Position numbers and translations under genes: made by a program. Shown here piece after piece: positions 24,436-32,864 of a DNA stretch of 54,109 bases (position 1 is its first letter; each line of letters opens with the position of its first letter). The DNA is from Pseudomonadota bacterium. GTDB lineage: Bacteria > Pseudomonadota > Alphaproteobacteria > Rhizobiales > Rhizobiaceae. The notes under the pieces are model-generated. The model had not been told where the DNA came from. It searched no databases and saw only the letters and a program-made list of their open reading frames with translations. The stretch lies in the NCBI GenBank assembly GCA_023399635.1, contig JAEWOP010000268.1, forward strand, positions 1 to 54,109. Direction: 5' to 3'.

Positions 24436-24999
24436 TCAACGTCGGGCCAGGGTGATCACATAGCGCACGGCAACCGTGCCCGGATTGAAGAACACGCACT
24501 CGGCCGGCGGCCCCAAAAGCAAGCAATCACCTTGACGCAGATGATGCACAACCTCCCCTTCACGAAACTCCAGTTCCCCTTCCAGGACCCATATCTGCTG
24601 CTGTTGGAATGCGAAGGCGGAAGCCGGGTACGGCACGCGCACACCGGCTGGCAAAGACACCTCCACAATCTCCATACCTGAATTGGGTGGGGATACGGCG
24701 CGCCGCGTATAGCCCGTTTCCGGATCGTGCCAGACTGGTTGCGCATCGCGCGCACTCAGCCGATCTGGCAACCGCTCCGAAAGTGCGAGCAGGATAGACA
24801 GCGGAAGCCCAAATGCGCCTGACAAGCGCCCTAGCAAAGTGGCTGTCGGGCTTGCTTCACCGCGCTCAATCTTGCTGATCATAGCCTTGGAAACATTCGA
24901 GCGCTCAGCAAGCTCAGCAAGTGACCAGCCCCTCGCCTCCCGCTCAATCTTGAGCCGCGCCGCGATGGCTATAACCGGGTCGGGGTGCATCTCTGGCAT
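24436..24999 (-). CDS. XRE-family regulator with C-terminal cupin domain
   Basis: A 187-residue repressor or activator. The N-terminal helix-turn-helix (about residues 10-65) includes REARGWSLAELAERSNVSKA followed by MISKIERGEASPT; the cupin domain (about 115-183) includes AFQQQQIWVLEGELEF and HHLRQGDCLLLGPPAECVF. ATG 24999 with AAAGG upstream is preferred to a TTG at 25017. It is divergent from the monooxygenase operon and very likely controls it, sensing a small molecule through the cupin domain. The inverted repeat at 25026-25049 is a plausible binding site. Confidence 0.9.
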   Translation of the reverse strand: MPEMHPDPVIAIAARLKIEREARGWSLAELAERSNVSKAMISKIERGEASPTATLLGRLSGAFGLPLSILLALSERLPDRLSARDAQPVWHDPETGYTRRAVSPPNSGMEIVEVSLPAGVRVPYPASAFAFQQQQIWVLEGELEFREGEVVHHLRQGDCLLLGPPAECVFFNPGTVAVRYVITLARR

Positions 25000-25025
25000 G
25001 AGCTTGCCTTTCGTCAATCGTCTCT

Positions 25026-25049
25026 TATAGTGGACGAACAGGTCCTATA
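25026..25049. promoter_or_regulatory. Imperfect inverted repeat in the divergent regulator/monooxygenase region
   Basis: TATAGTGGAC (25026-25035) and GTCCTATA (25042-25049) are reverse complements except for one extra T. The element overlaps the region where both divergent promoters must lie, 27 bp from the regulator's start, so it is a reasonable operator for the XRE-cupin protein. Confidence 0.45.
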
Positions 25050-25057
25050 GAAGACAC

Positions 25058-25076
25058 GCCTCGCTATCAACGAGGC
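25058..25076 (+). promoter_or_regulatory. Stem-loop directly before the monooxygenase ribosome site
   Basis: GCCTCG (25058-25063), loop CTATCAA, CGAGGC (25071-25076) form a 6-bp GC-rich stem touching the AGGGGAA ribosome site of the gene starting at 25088. It may modulate translation or protect the 5' end. Confidence 0.4.
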
Positions 25077-25087
25077 AGGGGAACATT

Positions 25088-26455
25088 ATGACGAAGAAGA
25101 TCCTGTTCAATGCCTTCGACATGAACTGCGTGGGCCATATCCAGCAGGGATTGTGGTCTCATCCCCGCGATCAATCACGACGCTATGCTGAACTTTCCTA
25201 CTGGACTCAGTACGCCCGCAAGCTGGAGGCCGGCTTGTTCGACGGGATATTCCTGGCCGACGTTGTTGGTGTCAACGACGTGCTCGGGGCGAGCAACGCG
25301 GCGGCTCTGCGCGGCGCAGTTCAGGTTCCTGTCAACGACCCAATGCTGCTCGTACCGGCAATGGCGGCGGTCACGCAGCATCTTGCCTTCGGCGTCACCG
25401 CCAATCTGACCTACGAACCGCCTTTTCTGTTTGCGCGTCGGATGTCGACGCTGGACCACCTGACCGGGGGCCGGATGGGCTGGAACATCGTGACAGGCTA
25501 TCTGGACAGTGCTGCGAGGGCCATTGGACTGGACGCGCAAGCAGCGCATGATGACCGCTACGATCTGGCGGACGAATATATGGAACTTGTCTACAAGCTC
25601 TGGGAAGGAAGCTGGGAAGATGATGCCGTTCTCGCCGATTATGACCATCATCTCTATGCGGACCCGGCGAAGGTTCACAAGGTCCGGCACAAGGGACGGC
25701 AATACAGCATAGACGCAATTCACCTATGTGAGCCATCGCCACAACGCACGCCCGTCCTTTACCAGGCAGGTTCTTCCACGCGTGGTCGCGAGTTCGCCGC
25801 GACCCATGCGGAATGTGTTTTCGTCAATGGCCAGAAGCTGGAGGGTGTGAAGGGGATCATCGATGACATCCGCGATCGCGCTGTCGCTTATGGCCGCCGA
25901 CCGGATGATATCAAGATCTTCATGGGTGCCACCATCGTGACTGGGCGAACGGAAAAGGAGGCACAGGAGAAGTTCGAAGAGTACCGCTCCTATGTCAGTT
26001 CTGATGCGGCTCTGGCCCATGCCGCCGGCTCCATGGGCATCGACTTTGACAAGTACGACCTTGATGAGCCGATTGAGACCGGCAAGACTGCTGCGATCGT
26101 CTCCAATGTCGAGGCAATGACGCGGAGCTCCGGCCTCCAATGGACCAAGCGGAAGCTTTTGGAGCAAATGGTGCTCGGCAGCCGGCAGCCACCAATGGTC
26201 GGATCGGCGGAGAAGATCGCAGACGAGTTAGGCAAATGGGTCGCCGAGGCCGGCGTCGACGGCTTCAACCTCTCTCGATCCGTGGTGCCCGAGTGCTTTG
26301 ACGACATCATCGCTCTGGTGATACCGATCTTGCAGGACCGGGGCATGTACAAGACGGGCTACGGTGATGGGACGCTTCGCCAGAAGTTGTTCGGCACACC
26401 CCGACTACCGGAACGACACATAGGCGCCAGCCACCGTGTACCGAAGGTGGCATGA
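25088..26455 (+). CDS. LLM-class flavin monooxygenase, nitrilotriacetate monooxygenase component A family
   Basis: A 455-residue FMNH2-dependent oxygenase of the NtaA/SnaA/DszA/EmoA group. Characteristic segments are ILFNAFDMNCVGHIQQGLW, LEAGLFDGIFLADVVGV, RRMSTLDHLTGGRMGWNIVTG, PVLYQAGSSTRGREFAA and GVDGFNLSRSVVPECFDDII. The family cleaves C-N or C-S bonds of compounds such as nitrilotriacetate, EDTA, dimethyl sulfide or dibenzothiophene sulfone. The next gene overlaps by 4 bp and encodes the flavin reductase it needs. The substrate cannot be read from sequence; the linked MFS carrier and aminotransferase favour an amine-containing small molecule. Confidence 0.92.
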   Translation: MTKKILFNAFDMNCVGHIQQGLWSHPRDQSRRYAELSYWTQYARKLEAGLFDGIFLADVVGVNDVLGASNAAALRGAVQVPVNDPMLLVPAMAAVTQHLAFGVTANLTYEPPFLFARRMSTLDHLTGGRMGWNIVTGYLDSAARAIGLDAQAAHDDRYDLADEYMELVYKLWEGSWEDDAVLADYDHHLYADPAKVHKVRHKGRQYSIDAIHLCEPSPQRTPVLYQAGSSTRGREFAATHAECVFVNGQKLEGVKGIIDDIRDRAVAYGRRPDDIKIFMGATIVTGRTEKEAQEKFEEYRSYVSSDAALAHAAGSMGIDFDKYDLDEPIETGKTAAIVSNVEAMTRSSGLQWTKRKLLEQMVLGSRQPPMVGSAEKIADELGKWVAEAGVDGFNLSRSVVPECFDDIIALVIPILQDRGMYKTGYGDGTLRQKLFGTPRLPERHIGASHRVPKVA

Positions 26456-26973
26456 CGAGAGCAGGACCATTGATAGATAAACAGCAGTTCCGCGATACCA
26501 TGGCCCGCCTGGGTGCTGCCGTCAGCATCGTCACCTCAAAGGGCGAGGCCGGCATCGCCGGATGTACGGTGTCCGCGATCTGCAGCGTGACTGACGACCC
26601 GCCCACCCTTCTGATCTGCCTCAATCGCGCCAGCCGCAACAACTCGGTCTTCCGCAAGAACGGCCGGGTTTGCGTCAACATCCTTGCGGCACAGCAAGAG
26701 GATCTCGCTCGCGCCTTCTCCGCCGCGGAGAAGCCGGTCGAGGATCGGTTCGCTTCCGGGGCCTGGACCGTGGCCGGAAACGGTTGTCCGGCACTGGAAG
26801 GTGCCTCCGCCTCTGTTGAATGCGATATCTGCGATATCTCCGAAGTCGGGAGCCACTCGGTCTTCTTCTGTCGTGTGACGGCCGCTCGTACGGGTACAAA
26901 CGGCGAGGGACTTATCTACCTGGGTCGGGCCTTCCACGGGATTGAGGCCGTTAACTTGAACGTGGCGTCATGA
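26452..26973 (+). CDS. Flavin reductase (FMN-dependent monooxygenase component B)
   Basis: A 173-residue flavin reductase of the HpaC/NtaB/RutF fold that supplies reduced FMN to the monooxygenase. Typical segments are FRDTMARLGAAVSIVTSKG, GCTVSAICSVTDDPPTLLIC, NRASRNNSVFRKNGRVCVNI and YLGRAFHGI at the end. It starts within the stop of the monooxygenase gene and its own stop overlaps the MFS start (ATGA), so three genes form a tightly coupled unit. Confidence 0.93.
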   Translation: MTRAGPLIDKQQFRDTMARLGAAVSIVTSKGEAGIAGCTVSAICSVTDDPPTLLICLNRASRNNSVFRKNGRVCVNILAAQQEDLARAFSAAEKPVEDRFASGAWTVAGNGCPALEGASASVECDICDISEVGSHSVFFCRVTAARTGTNGEGLIYLGRAFHGIEAVNLNVAS

Positions 26974-28202
26974 AAGAAGCGGGGGACATCACGAGCGCGA
27001 ATGGACACTGGCGAATACTGGGCGTGCTCTGCGTTGCGGTTGTGTTGTCATTCTCCACATGGTTTTCCGCCGCAGCGATTGCGCCGGAGCTTGCGCGCGA
27101 ATGGACGCTTTCTGGAGTAGCCACGGCATGGCTGACAAACGGCGTGCAGCTCGGCTTCGTCATCGGCGCCTTGCTGGCAAGCCTGTTCAATCTTCCCGAC
27201 CTCATCCGCATGAACCGCCTCATGGCTGCCTCGGCAGCACTGGCTGCAGTCTCCAACGCTGCGCTTCTTCTCCAACCGGAACCCGCGATAGCCGTAATCT
27301 GCAGAATGGCCACGGGTCTTGCCCTTGCCGGCGTCTATCCTCCAGCTCTCAAGCTGGTCTCGACGTGGTTCGTCACTGGCCGAGGGCTGGCCTTTGCTGG
27401 CGTCATTGGGGCGATCACCGCCGGCTCCTCATTGCCTCACCTCTTTCGTGGTGCCATCTCGGACGTCCAATGGCAGACGGTCGTGGGACTTGCGAGCCTC
27501 GCCTCGATCATCAGCATGGTCATCTTTCTTTTCTTCACCCGGGAGGGCCCCTATCCCTATGGAAAGGCCGTCTTCGATCCACGCCAGATTGGCCGGGTTC
27601 TGCGTGACCGGGACGTTGCCCTCGTCAACCTCGGCTACCTCGGACACATGTGGGAGCTTTATGCGATGTGGGCGTGGCTTCTGGCTTATGTCACCGCTGC
27701 CTTGGAAGGAATGGCGGCAGGCGATGCGACCGAGGCATCGCTTCTGACATTTACCGCCGTAGCGGCGGGCGTGGTGGGTTGTTTTGCTGGAGGTCTGCTG
27801 TCTGATCGCTTTGGACGGACGGCGACAACTGCTGGCATGATGCTCGCCTCGGGGACATGCGCATTGCTAATCGGTTTTGTCTTCGAGGGACCCCAATGGC
27901 TTCTGGTTCTGGTGGTCGTCATCTGGGGGATAACGATCATTGGCGATTCGGCGCAATTTTCGGCGTCGGTGACGGAGCTTGCCGACCGAGCCTATATCGG
28001 CACGGCGCTTTCGCTACAGATGGGAATGGGCTTTGCCCTCACCATCCTGATGATCTGGCTTATGCCGCATCTTGCTGAATGGTTGGGAGGCTGGCGGTGG
28101 ACGTTCTCAATCCTCGCCGTAGGGCCCTTCATAGGAGCCATCGCCATGCTGGCGCTTCGCCTGCGACCTGCGGCAGCACGGCTGGCGAACGGCCGGCGTT
28201 GA
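26970..28202 (+). CDS. MFS transporter, probable substrate uptake for the monooxygenase pathway
   Basis: A 410-residue major facilitator with about 12 hydrophobic segments. The loop after helix 2 reads NLPDLIRMNRLM and the central loop RREGPYPYGK-like region separates the two halves; CFAGGLLSDRFGRTATTAGM in the second half is the MFS loop motif. It overlaps the flavin reductase gene by 4 bp, which ties it to the same pathway. It resembles carriers of the nitrate/cyanate-type (CynX/NarK-like) branch, but I cannot name the substrate. Confidence 0.88.
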   Translation: MKEAGDITSANGHWRILGVLCVAVVLSFSTWFSAAAIAPELAREWTLSGVATAWLTNGVQLGFVIGALLASLFNLPDLIRMNRLMAASAALAAVSNAALLLQPEPAIAVICRMATGLALAGVYPPALKLVSTWFVTGRGLAFAGVIGAITAGSSLPHLFRGAISDVQWQTVVGLASLASIISMVIFLFFTREGPYPYGKAVFDPRQIGRVLRDRDVALVNLGYLGHMWELYAMWAWLLAYVTAALEGMAAGDATEASLLTFTAVAAGVVGCFAGGLLSDRFGRTATTAGMMLASGTCALLIGFVFEGPQWLLVLVVVIWGITIIGDSAQFSASVTELADRAYIGTALSLQMGMGFALTILMIWLMPHLAEWLGGWRWTFSILAVGPFIGAIAMLALRLRPAAARLANGRR

Positions 28203-28355
28203 ATGCAGGCCCGTTGATGCCTCATCACAATCCTGAAGACCAACGCTTGCCATAAAATTATTCATCCGTATAACAAGAACATCGTCCGCCGTGGCATCAA
28301 CGTTTCGCGGGCACGTCATTCAGCGAGACCCGATGTCATTTCTGTCGTCTAAGCC

Positions 28356-28988
28356 GTGACCGTGGCACGGAGATCCTATAGCCGGGCAACCGAGGCAGAG
28401 CGTCGCGAAGATCTCATTGCCGCGACCCTTGACTGCATTGCAGACGTTGGAATTCAGGGCGCAACGGTGCGGCAGATCGCGGCACGGGCCGGGGTCACGG
28501 GAGGCCTTATCCGCCACTATTTTGACAGCAAGGATCAGATGCTGCAGGCGGCCTATCGACAGTTGATGAGCGGCATTACACAAACAACCAAGGCAGCTGC
28601 CGACGGAAAGGACGCAAAGACCCGGTTGAGGCGGTTCATTGTATCCAATGTCACGCCGCCTGTGACGGATAGCCGGACGCTGTCACTTTGGGCAGCCTTC
28701 ATCAGCCATATCCCGCTTGATCCTGCCTTTGCGGCTATTCACCGGGAAAGCTACCTCGCCTTTCTTGCTGAACTCGAGGCACTGCTGATCGCCTTCTTTG
28801 CAGAGCGGTCGCGCGAGGTCAGCGCACAGTCCTGCCGCACCTATGCGTTCGCGGTCAATGGATTGATCGATGGTCTGTGGCTAGAAGGGACGCTTGCACC
28901 AGACATGTTCCAGGACGAAGAACTTGCCAAGATGGCGATAGCCTCCGTGGAAGGCATGCTCCGGCTGCCGCCCGGCGAATTGTCCTGA
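28356..28988 (+). CDS. TetR-family regulator with BetI-type C-terminal domain
   Basis: A 210-residue regulator. The HTH lies at about residues 15-60 (LIAATLDCIADVGIQGATVR then QIAARAGVTGGLIRHYFDSK), and the C-terminal part contains the BetI-like LSLWAAFISHIPLDPAFAAI. It begins with GTG at 28356 (a second GTG two codons later is possible). It lies 153 bp after the MFS gene and 26 bp before an aminotransferase gene. That upstream 153-bp stretch shows no clear operator or terminator to me. BetI-like proteins sense choline-type amines, which fits an amine pathway but is only suggestive. Confidence 0.9.
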   Translation: MTVARRSYSRATEAERREDLIAATLDCIADVGIQGATVRQIAARAGVTGGLIRHYFDSKDQMLQAAYRQLMSGITQTTKAAADGKDAKTRLRRFIVSNVTPPVTDSRTLSLWAAFISHIPLDPAFAAIHRESYLAFLAELEALLIAFFAERSREVSAQSCRTYAFAVNGLIDGLWLEGTLAPDMFQDEELAKMAIASVEGMLRLPPGELS

Positions 28989-29014
28989 GGCCGAAGGGAA
29001 TAAAGGGAAGACCA

Positions 29015-30214
29015 ATGCGCTATGCCTCCATCACCGATCGTCTCGCAAACCTCGGATCCGGCCGATGGGCTGTCCATAGCGAAGCGCGGCGCATGAAGGC
29101 GGCCGGTGCCGATATCATTGAGCTGACGATCGGTGAACCAGACGTGGCACCGGACAAGGCGCTTCTGGATGAAGCGGCACGTTCGATGTATGCCGGTCGC
29201 ATCCGCTACTCCAATGGACGCGGTGAGCCCTCTGTTCTCAAGTCTCTGGTCGAGAAATACGCCTTGCGGCGGCCGGGTGTAACGGAAGCAAACTTCCTTT
29301 GCTTCCCCGGTACGCAGACGGCACTCTACACAGTCATGGCCGGGCTGGTGGAAGCCGGTGACGGAGTGCTGGTTGGAGATCCCCTCTACGCCACGTATGA
29401 AGGCGTCATTTCCTCGACCGGTGCCCATCCCGTTTATGTGCCGCTGAGACCTGAAAAGCGCTTCCACATGCAGGCCGAAGATCTGGAGCGCGCAGTTACG
29501 CCCGCGTGCCGGGTCGTCATGCTCAACACGCCGCACAACCCGACCGGCGCAGTACTGACAGCCCCCGAGATCAAGGCAATCGGCGACGTCTGCGTCAAGC
29601 ACGACCTGTGGCTTGTTTGTGACGAGGTCTACGAGCAACTGGTCTTCGATACGACCGAGTTCGCCTCACCCTTCGACATGCCCGAGCTGGCTGATAGGAC
29701 GATCATCGTTTCCTCTATCTCGAAGTCCCATGCTGCTCCCGGTTTCCGCAGCGGCTGGGCTGCAGGACCCGAGGAATTCTGCAGCAAGGTTTTGCCGGTG
29801 TCGGAAACGATGCTGTTCGGCGTGCAGCCGTTCATCGCAGACATGACGGCCATGGCTCTGTCGCAGGATTTTGACATGGCGCCGACGATGCGGACCAACT
29901 ACAGCCGGAGAGCTGGACTCGCCGAGCAGGTTTGTGCAGGCAGCAACCTGATCAAACCGATGCTGCCCGAGGGCGGCATGTTCATTCTGCTGGACGTATC
30001 CGCGACAGGCATGAAGGGGGAACAGTTTGCCTGGGAACTGCTGCGGCAGGAGGGTGTCGCTGTGATGCCAGGCGCTTCCTTCGGAGCTCAGGCTGCGGGC
30101 TTCCTGCGTATTTCGCTTACTGTCCCGGATGAGGTCCTGGTGGTCGCAATGGAGCGCATTGCTGGCCTGGCGGCGCGGCTCGTCTCACCCTCTGCGCAAC
30201 GAGCGTCCGCCTGA
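29015..30214 (+). CDS. PLP-dependent aminotransferase, class I/II
   Basis: A 399-residue fold-type I aminotransferase. Visible: IIELTIGEPDVAP near the start, YSNGRGEPSVLKSL (substrate loop), LNTPHNPTGAVL, VCDEVYEQLVF and the PLP-binding lysine in SSISKSHAAPGFRSGWAAG, then FLRISLTVPDE near the end. Start ATG 29015 follows AAAGGGAAG. It directly follows the TetR gene, probably on the same transcript. It could take amino groups from the product of the monooxygenase reaction. Substrate unknown. Confidence 0.92.
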   Translation: MRYASITDRLANLGSGRWAVHSEARRMKAAGADIIELTIGEPDVAPDKALLDEAARSMYAGRIRYSNGRGEPSVLKSLVEKYALRRPGVTEANFLCFPGTQTALYTVMAGLVEAGDGVLVGDPLYATYEGVISSTGAHPVYVPLRPEKRFHMQAEDLERAVTPACRVVMLNTPHNPTGAVLTAPEIKAIGDVCVKHDLWLVCDEVYEQLVFDTTEFASPFDMPELADRTIIVSSISKSHAAPGFRSGWAAGPEEFCSKVLPVSETMLFGVQPFIADMTAMALSQDFDMAPTMRTNYSRRAGLAEQVCAGSNLIKPMLPEGGMFILLDVSATGMKGEQFAWELLRQEGVAVMPGASFGAQAAGFLRISLTVPDEVLVVAMERIAGLAARLVSPSAQRASA

Positions 30215-30251
30215 TCACCAGAAAAAACCCAGGTAAGACGCTGCCTCGAAC

Positions 30252-31514
30252 CTAGCGGGACAAGCTGCTGCCGCGTTTGGCAGCAGCCAGTTCAGCCTCC
30301 CAGCCGAAGATGCTGCGACCGCCGAAGTCTGGGGAGTTGCGAAATTCCCCGGCCACGATCTCCTTGAGATCCGGACCGGTGACATAGCGTTCGACTTGCC
30401 GCGCCTGGTCGTCCAGCCGCTTCAGCGCCTGCAACTCCTCCTCTCGCCCCAGCCGCCCCTTGCTCACAGCGGACTTCATCACCTTGATCGTCTCGTCATA
30501 GACTTTTAGCGGAACAGGAAACGGATGCCGATCCTTGCCGCCATGGGCAAGCGAGAAGCGCGCTGGGTCGGAGAAGCGGCAAGGGGCGCCGTGAACAACT
30601 TCCGCCACCATGGCGAGCGCCTTGACTGTGCGCGCGCCAACTCCCGGCGTCAGGAGCAGTTGCGGAAAGTCCTCCGGTCCACGATCCGCTGCAGCGACAA
30701 GCGTCGCATGAAGACGTTTCATGTTGACGTCTTTGTGCCGGACATCGTGATGATCGGGCATGATGAGATGCGGCAGGAGCGGCTGCGCAGGTTCAGGCGC
30801 TTGGCGACCTTCCAGGGCAATGACTTCAGCAACCACTTTGTCAGGCCCGAACGTGCCCAGAAGATCGAGCTGTCCCTGCCTGGATGCTGCAGCCCGGCGA
30901 TCGGCGAGGTTGACGATGTTCCCCTGCCCCATGCCCTCGATGGCAGCATGGGGAGAATCGACGAAACTTTCGAGTCCTTCGGAAAGCCAATGATATCGCC
31001 GCGCCTGCCGTCGGTCGCCGTTCATGCCTTGCTGCACGACAACCCAGTTCCCGTCATCGGTGACGATAAACCCGTGCAGGTAGAGATCGAAACTGTCCTG
31101 AACGGCCGCACTGTCCACCTTGGCGACGAGGCGACTTGCAGTTCCAAGGCTCACGCCGTCGAGCCCGACGCGGTTTCCGATTGCCAGAAGCTCATCCGGC
31201 GTTTTGCGGGAATGCTGTCCACGTCCGCCGCAGACATGGATGCCCAGTTCCCCCGATAGCGGCGTCAAGCCCCGCTTCAGCGCACCCAGGACGCTCGTGG
31301 TAATCCCGGAGGAATGCCAGTCCATGCCCATGACAGCACCGAAGGACTGGAACCAAAAGGGATGGGCCAGACGACGCAGAAACTCGTCGCGCCCGTAGTG
31401 CTGCACAATGGCCTCGGTGACCAGAGCACCCAGCCGCGTCATCCGCTGGCCGAGCCAGGCCGGAACCCGTCCGCCATGAAGCGGAAGATCTGCGCTGCCT
31501 GCTCTCTGTGCCAT
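30252..31514 (-). CDS. DUF763 family protein
   Basis: A 420-residue protein of the DUF763 family, known from bacteria and archaea but without an established function. Family-type segments are GSADLPLHGGRVPAWLGQRM near the start, GMDWHSSGITTSVLGALKRG, GIHVCGGRGQHSRKTPDEL and FIVTDDGNWVVVQQGMNGD. The protein is soluble in appearance. It is convergent with the aminotransferase at 29015 and follows another aminotransferase gene, transcribed in the same direction. No context clue points to a role. Confidence 0.85.
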   Translation of the reverse strand: MAQRAGSADLPLHGGRVPAWLGQRMTRLGALVTEAIVQHYGRDEFLRRLAHPFWFQSFGAVMGMDWHSSGITTSVLGALKRGLTPLSGELGIHVCGGRGQHSRKTPDELLAIGNRVGLDGVSLGTASRLVAKVDSAAVQDSFDLYLHGFIVTDDGNWVVVQQGMNGDRRQARRYHWLSEGLESFVDSPHAAIEGMGQGNIVNLADRRAAASRQGQLDLLGTFGPDKVVAEVIALEGRQAPEPAQPLLPHLIMPDHHDVRHKDVNMKRLHATLVAAADRGPEDFPQLLLTPGVGARTVKALAMVAEVVHGAPCRFSDPARFSLAHGGKDRHPFPVPLKVYDETIKVMKSAVSKGRLGREEELQALKRLDDQARQVERYVTGPDLKEIVAGEFRNSPDFGGRSIFGWEAELAAAKRGSSLSR

Positions 31515-31573
31515 TCATCACCAATGCTTCAGATCAAGCTCATATAGCAGGTCTGAGAGAACAAAACAGGATC

Positions 31574-32752
31574 TTAGGCTGGAGCCATCTTGAAATTCCC
31601 AAGCCGGCCCGTCAGGAGCTCGATTGTTGGCACATCGGCATTGGCGAAGGCAAAGCGCAGATATTGCTCCTGGCCCGCGCCAAAATACATGCCGGGAATG
31701 CAGACGACGCCTGCCTGCTTCGCCAGCCGCTCGGCAACTTCAGCGGAGTTGAGAGAGGGGAAAGGATGGCGGACAAAGGCAAAATAGGCGCCGATCGCCT
31801 CCACGCGCCACGTTGGAAGCTTCTTCATCACCCTCTCCAGAGCCTCGGCCCGGTGGACGATCTCCTGCCGGTTCTCCTCGCGCCAGTCAGCAAGCATCGG
31901 CAGCGCCTGTGCAACGGCCGCCTGTGCGGCCCGGGGCGCGCAGATCTGAAGATTGTCCATGATCTTGGCGATCTGCTCCACAGCTTTACGACCTGCCGTG
32001 ATGGCGCCAAGCCTGTGTCCCGGAATACAGAAGGACTTGGAGAAGCTGTAGAGGCCGATCAGCCGGTCCTCCCAATCATGTTGAGAATAGAGAGCGTGCG
32101 GCGGTTGCCCCGGGTCCATCATGAAGTCCCGGTAGGTCTCGTCAAGGATCAGCCAGATGTCCTTCTGCCGACACAGGTCGAAGATCTCCCGTAACAAATC
32201 GACCGGATAAACCGCCCCCGTCGGGTTGTTGGGAGTTACCAGCGCCAGCGCCCTTACGTCCGGCGTGATGGCTGCGGCAATCGCATCGACCCGCGGCACA
32301 AATCCGTCTTCGGCAGCGCAGGATACGGTCTTGATGTTGACGCCCATCATGGCAAGGGTCGTCTCGTGATTGAAATAGAACGGATTGGTCATCAGCACGG
32401 TTTGGCCCGAACCGGCTACCGCCATGGCGGCACTGACGAATGCCTCGTTGCAGCCGGACGTGATGTGGATGTTTTCGCTACTGATCTCGGCCTTGTAGAC
32501 CTCGCTGACGTGCTTTGAGTAGGCATCACGCAGTACGGCCTCGCCTTCGATCGGCCCGTAACCGCAATAAGCAGTGGAACCCGAGGTCTCCTTCAGAAGG
32601 GCGAGCATGTCCGGGTGTGGCGGGTAACCCGGCACCGCTTGCGAGAGATCAATCAAGGGTCCTCGGGCCCCGTCATAGGCACGCCCCCAGGCAAAGACGG
32701 AGGGCACCGGCGGCGGCGCGAGCTTTTCAACGAGCGGATTGAAGGAGGGCAT
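31574..32752 (-). CDS. PLP-dependent aminotransferase, class I/II
   Basis: A fold-type I aminotransferase of about 392 residues. Segments: LIDLSQAVPGYPPHPDML, TAYCGYGPIEGEAVLRDAYS, NIHITSGCNEAFVSAAMAV, VTPNNPTGAVYP, ILDETYRDFM, and the PLP lysine in LYSFSKSFCIPGHRLGAI. The homologues I know begin with MPSFNPLVEKL, so ATG 32752 was preferred; the frame extends in-phase to ATG 32812, adding 20 residues, and neither start has a strong ribosome site. It is divergent from the sulfite-oxidase-like gene. Substrate unknown; it belongs to a different branch from the enzyme at 29015. Confidence 0.88.
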   Translation of the reverse strand: MPSFNPLVEKLAPPPVPSVFAWGRAYDGARGPLIDLSQAVPGYPPHPDMLALLKETSGSTAYCGYGPIEGEAVLRDAYSKHVSEVYKAEISSENIHITSGCNEAFVSAAMAVAGSGQTVLMTNPFYFNHETTLAMMGVNIKTVSCAAEDGFVPRVDAIAAAITPDVRALALVTPNNPTGAVYPVDLLREIFDLCRQKDIWLILDETYRDFMMDPGQPPHALYSQHDWEDRLIGLYSFSKSFCIPGHRLGAITAGRKAVEQIAKIMDNLQICAPRAAQAAVAQALPMLADWREENRQEIVHRAEALERVMKKLPTWRVEAIGAYFAFVRHPFPSLNSAEVAERLAKQAGVVCIPGMYFGAGQEQYLRFAFANADVPTIELLTGRLGNFKMAPA

Positions 32753-32823
32753 GGCATTCCGAAATCTGGCAGCGGGCAACTGCGGAGGGGATCGATTGAT
32801 TTGCCCACTCATTTACCAGAATA

Positions 32824-32836
32824 TTGCCAGTGGCAA
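32824..32836. promoter_or_regulatory. 13-bp perfect palindrome between aminotransferase and sulfite-oxidase-like genes
   Basis: TTGCCA-G-TGGCAA lies in the divergent intergenic region, 28 bp upstream of the gene starting at 32865. Symmetry and location suggest an operator, but no regulator is encoded next to it. Confidence 0.4.
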
Positions 32837-32864
32837 GGGACGAGATTGCGAGGAAGGATGCTTC

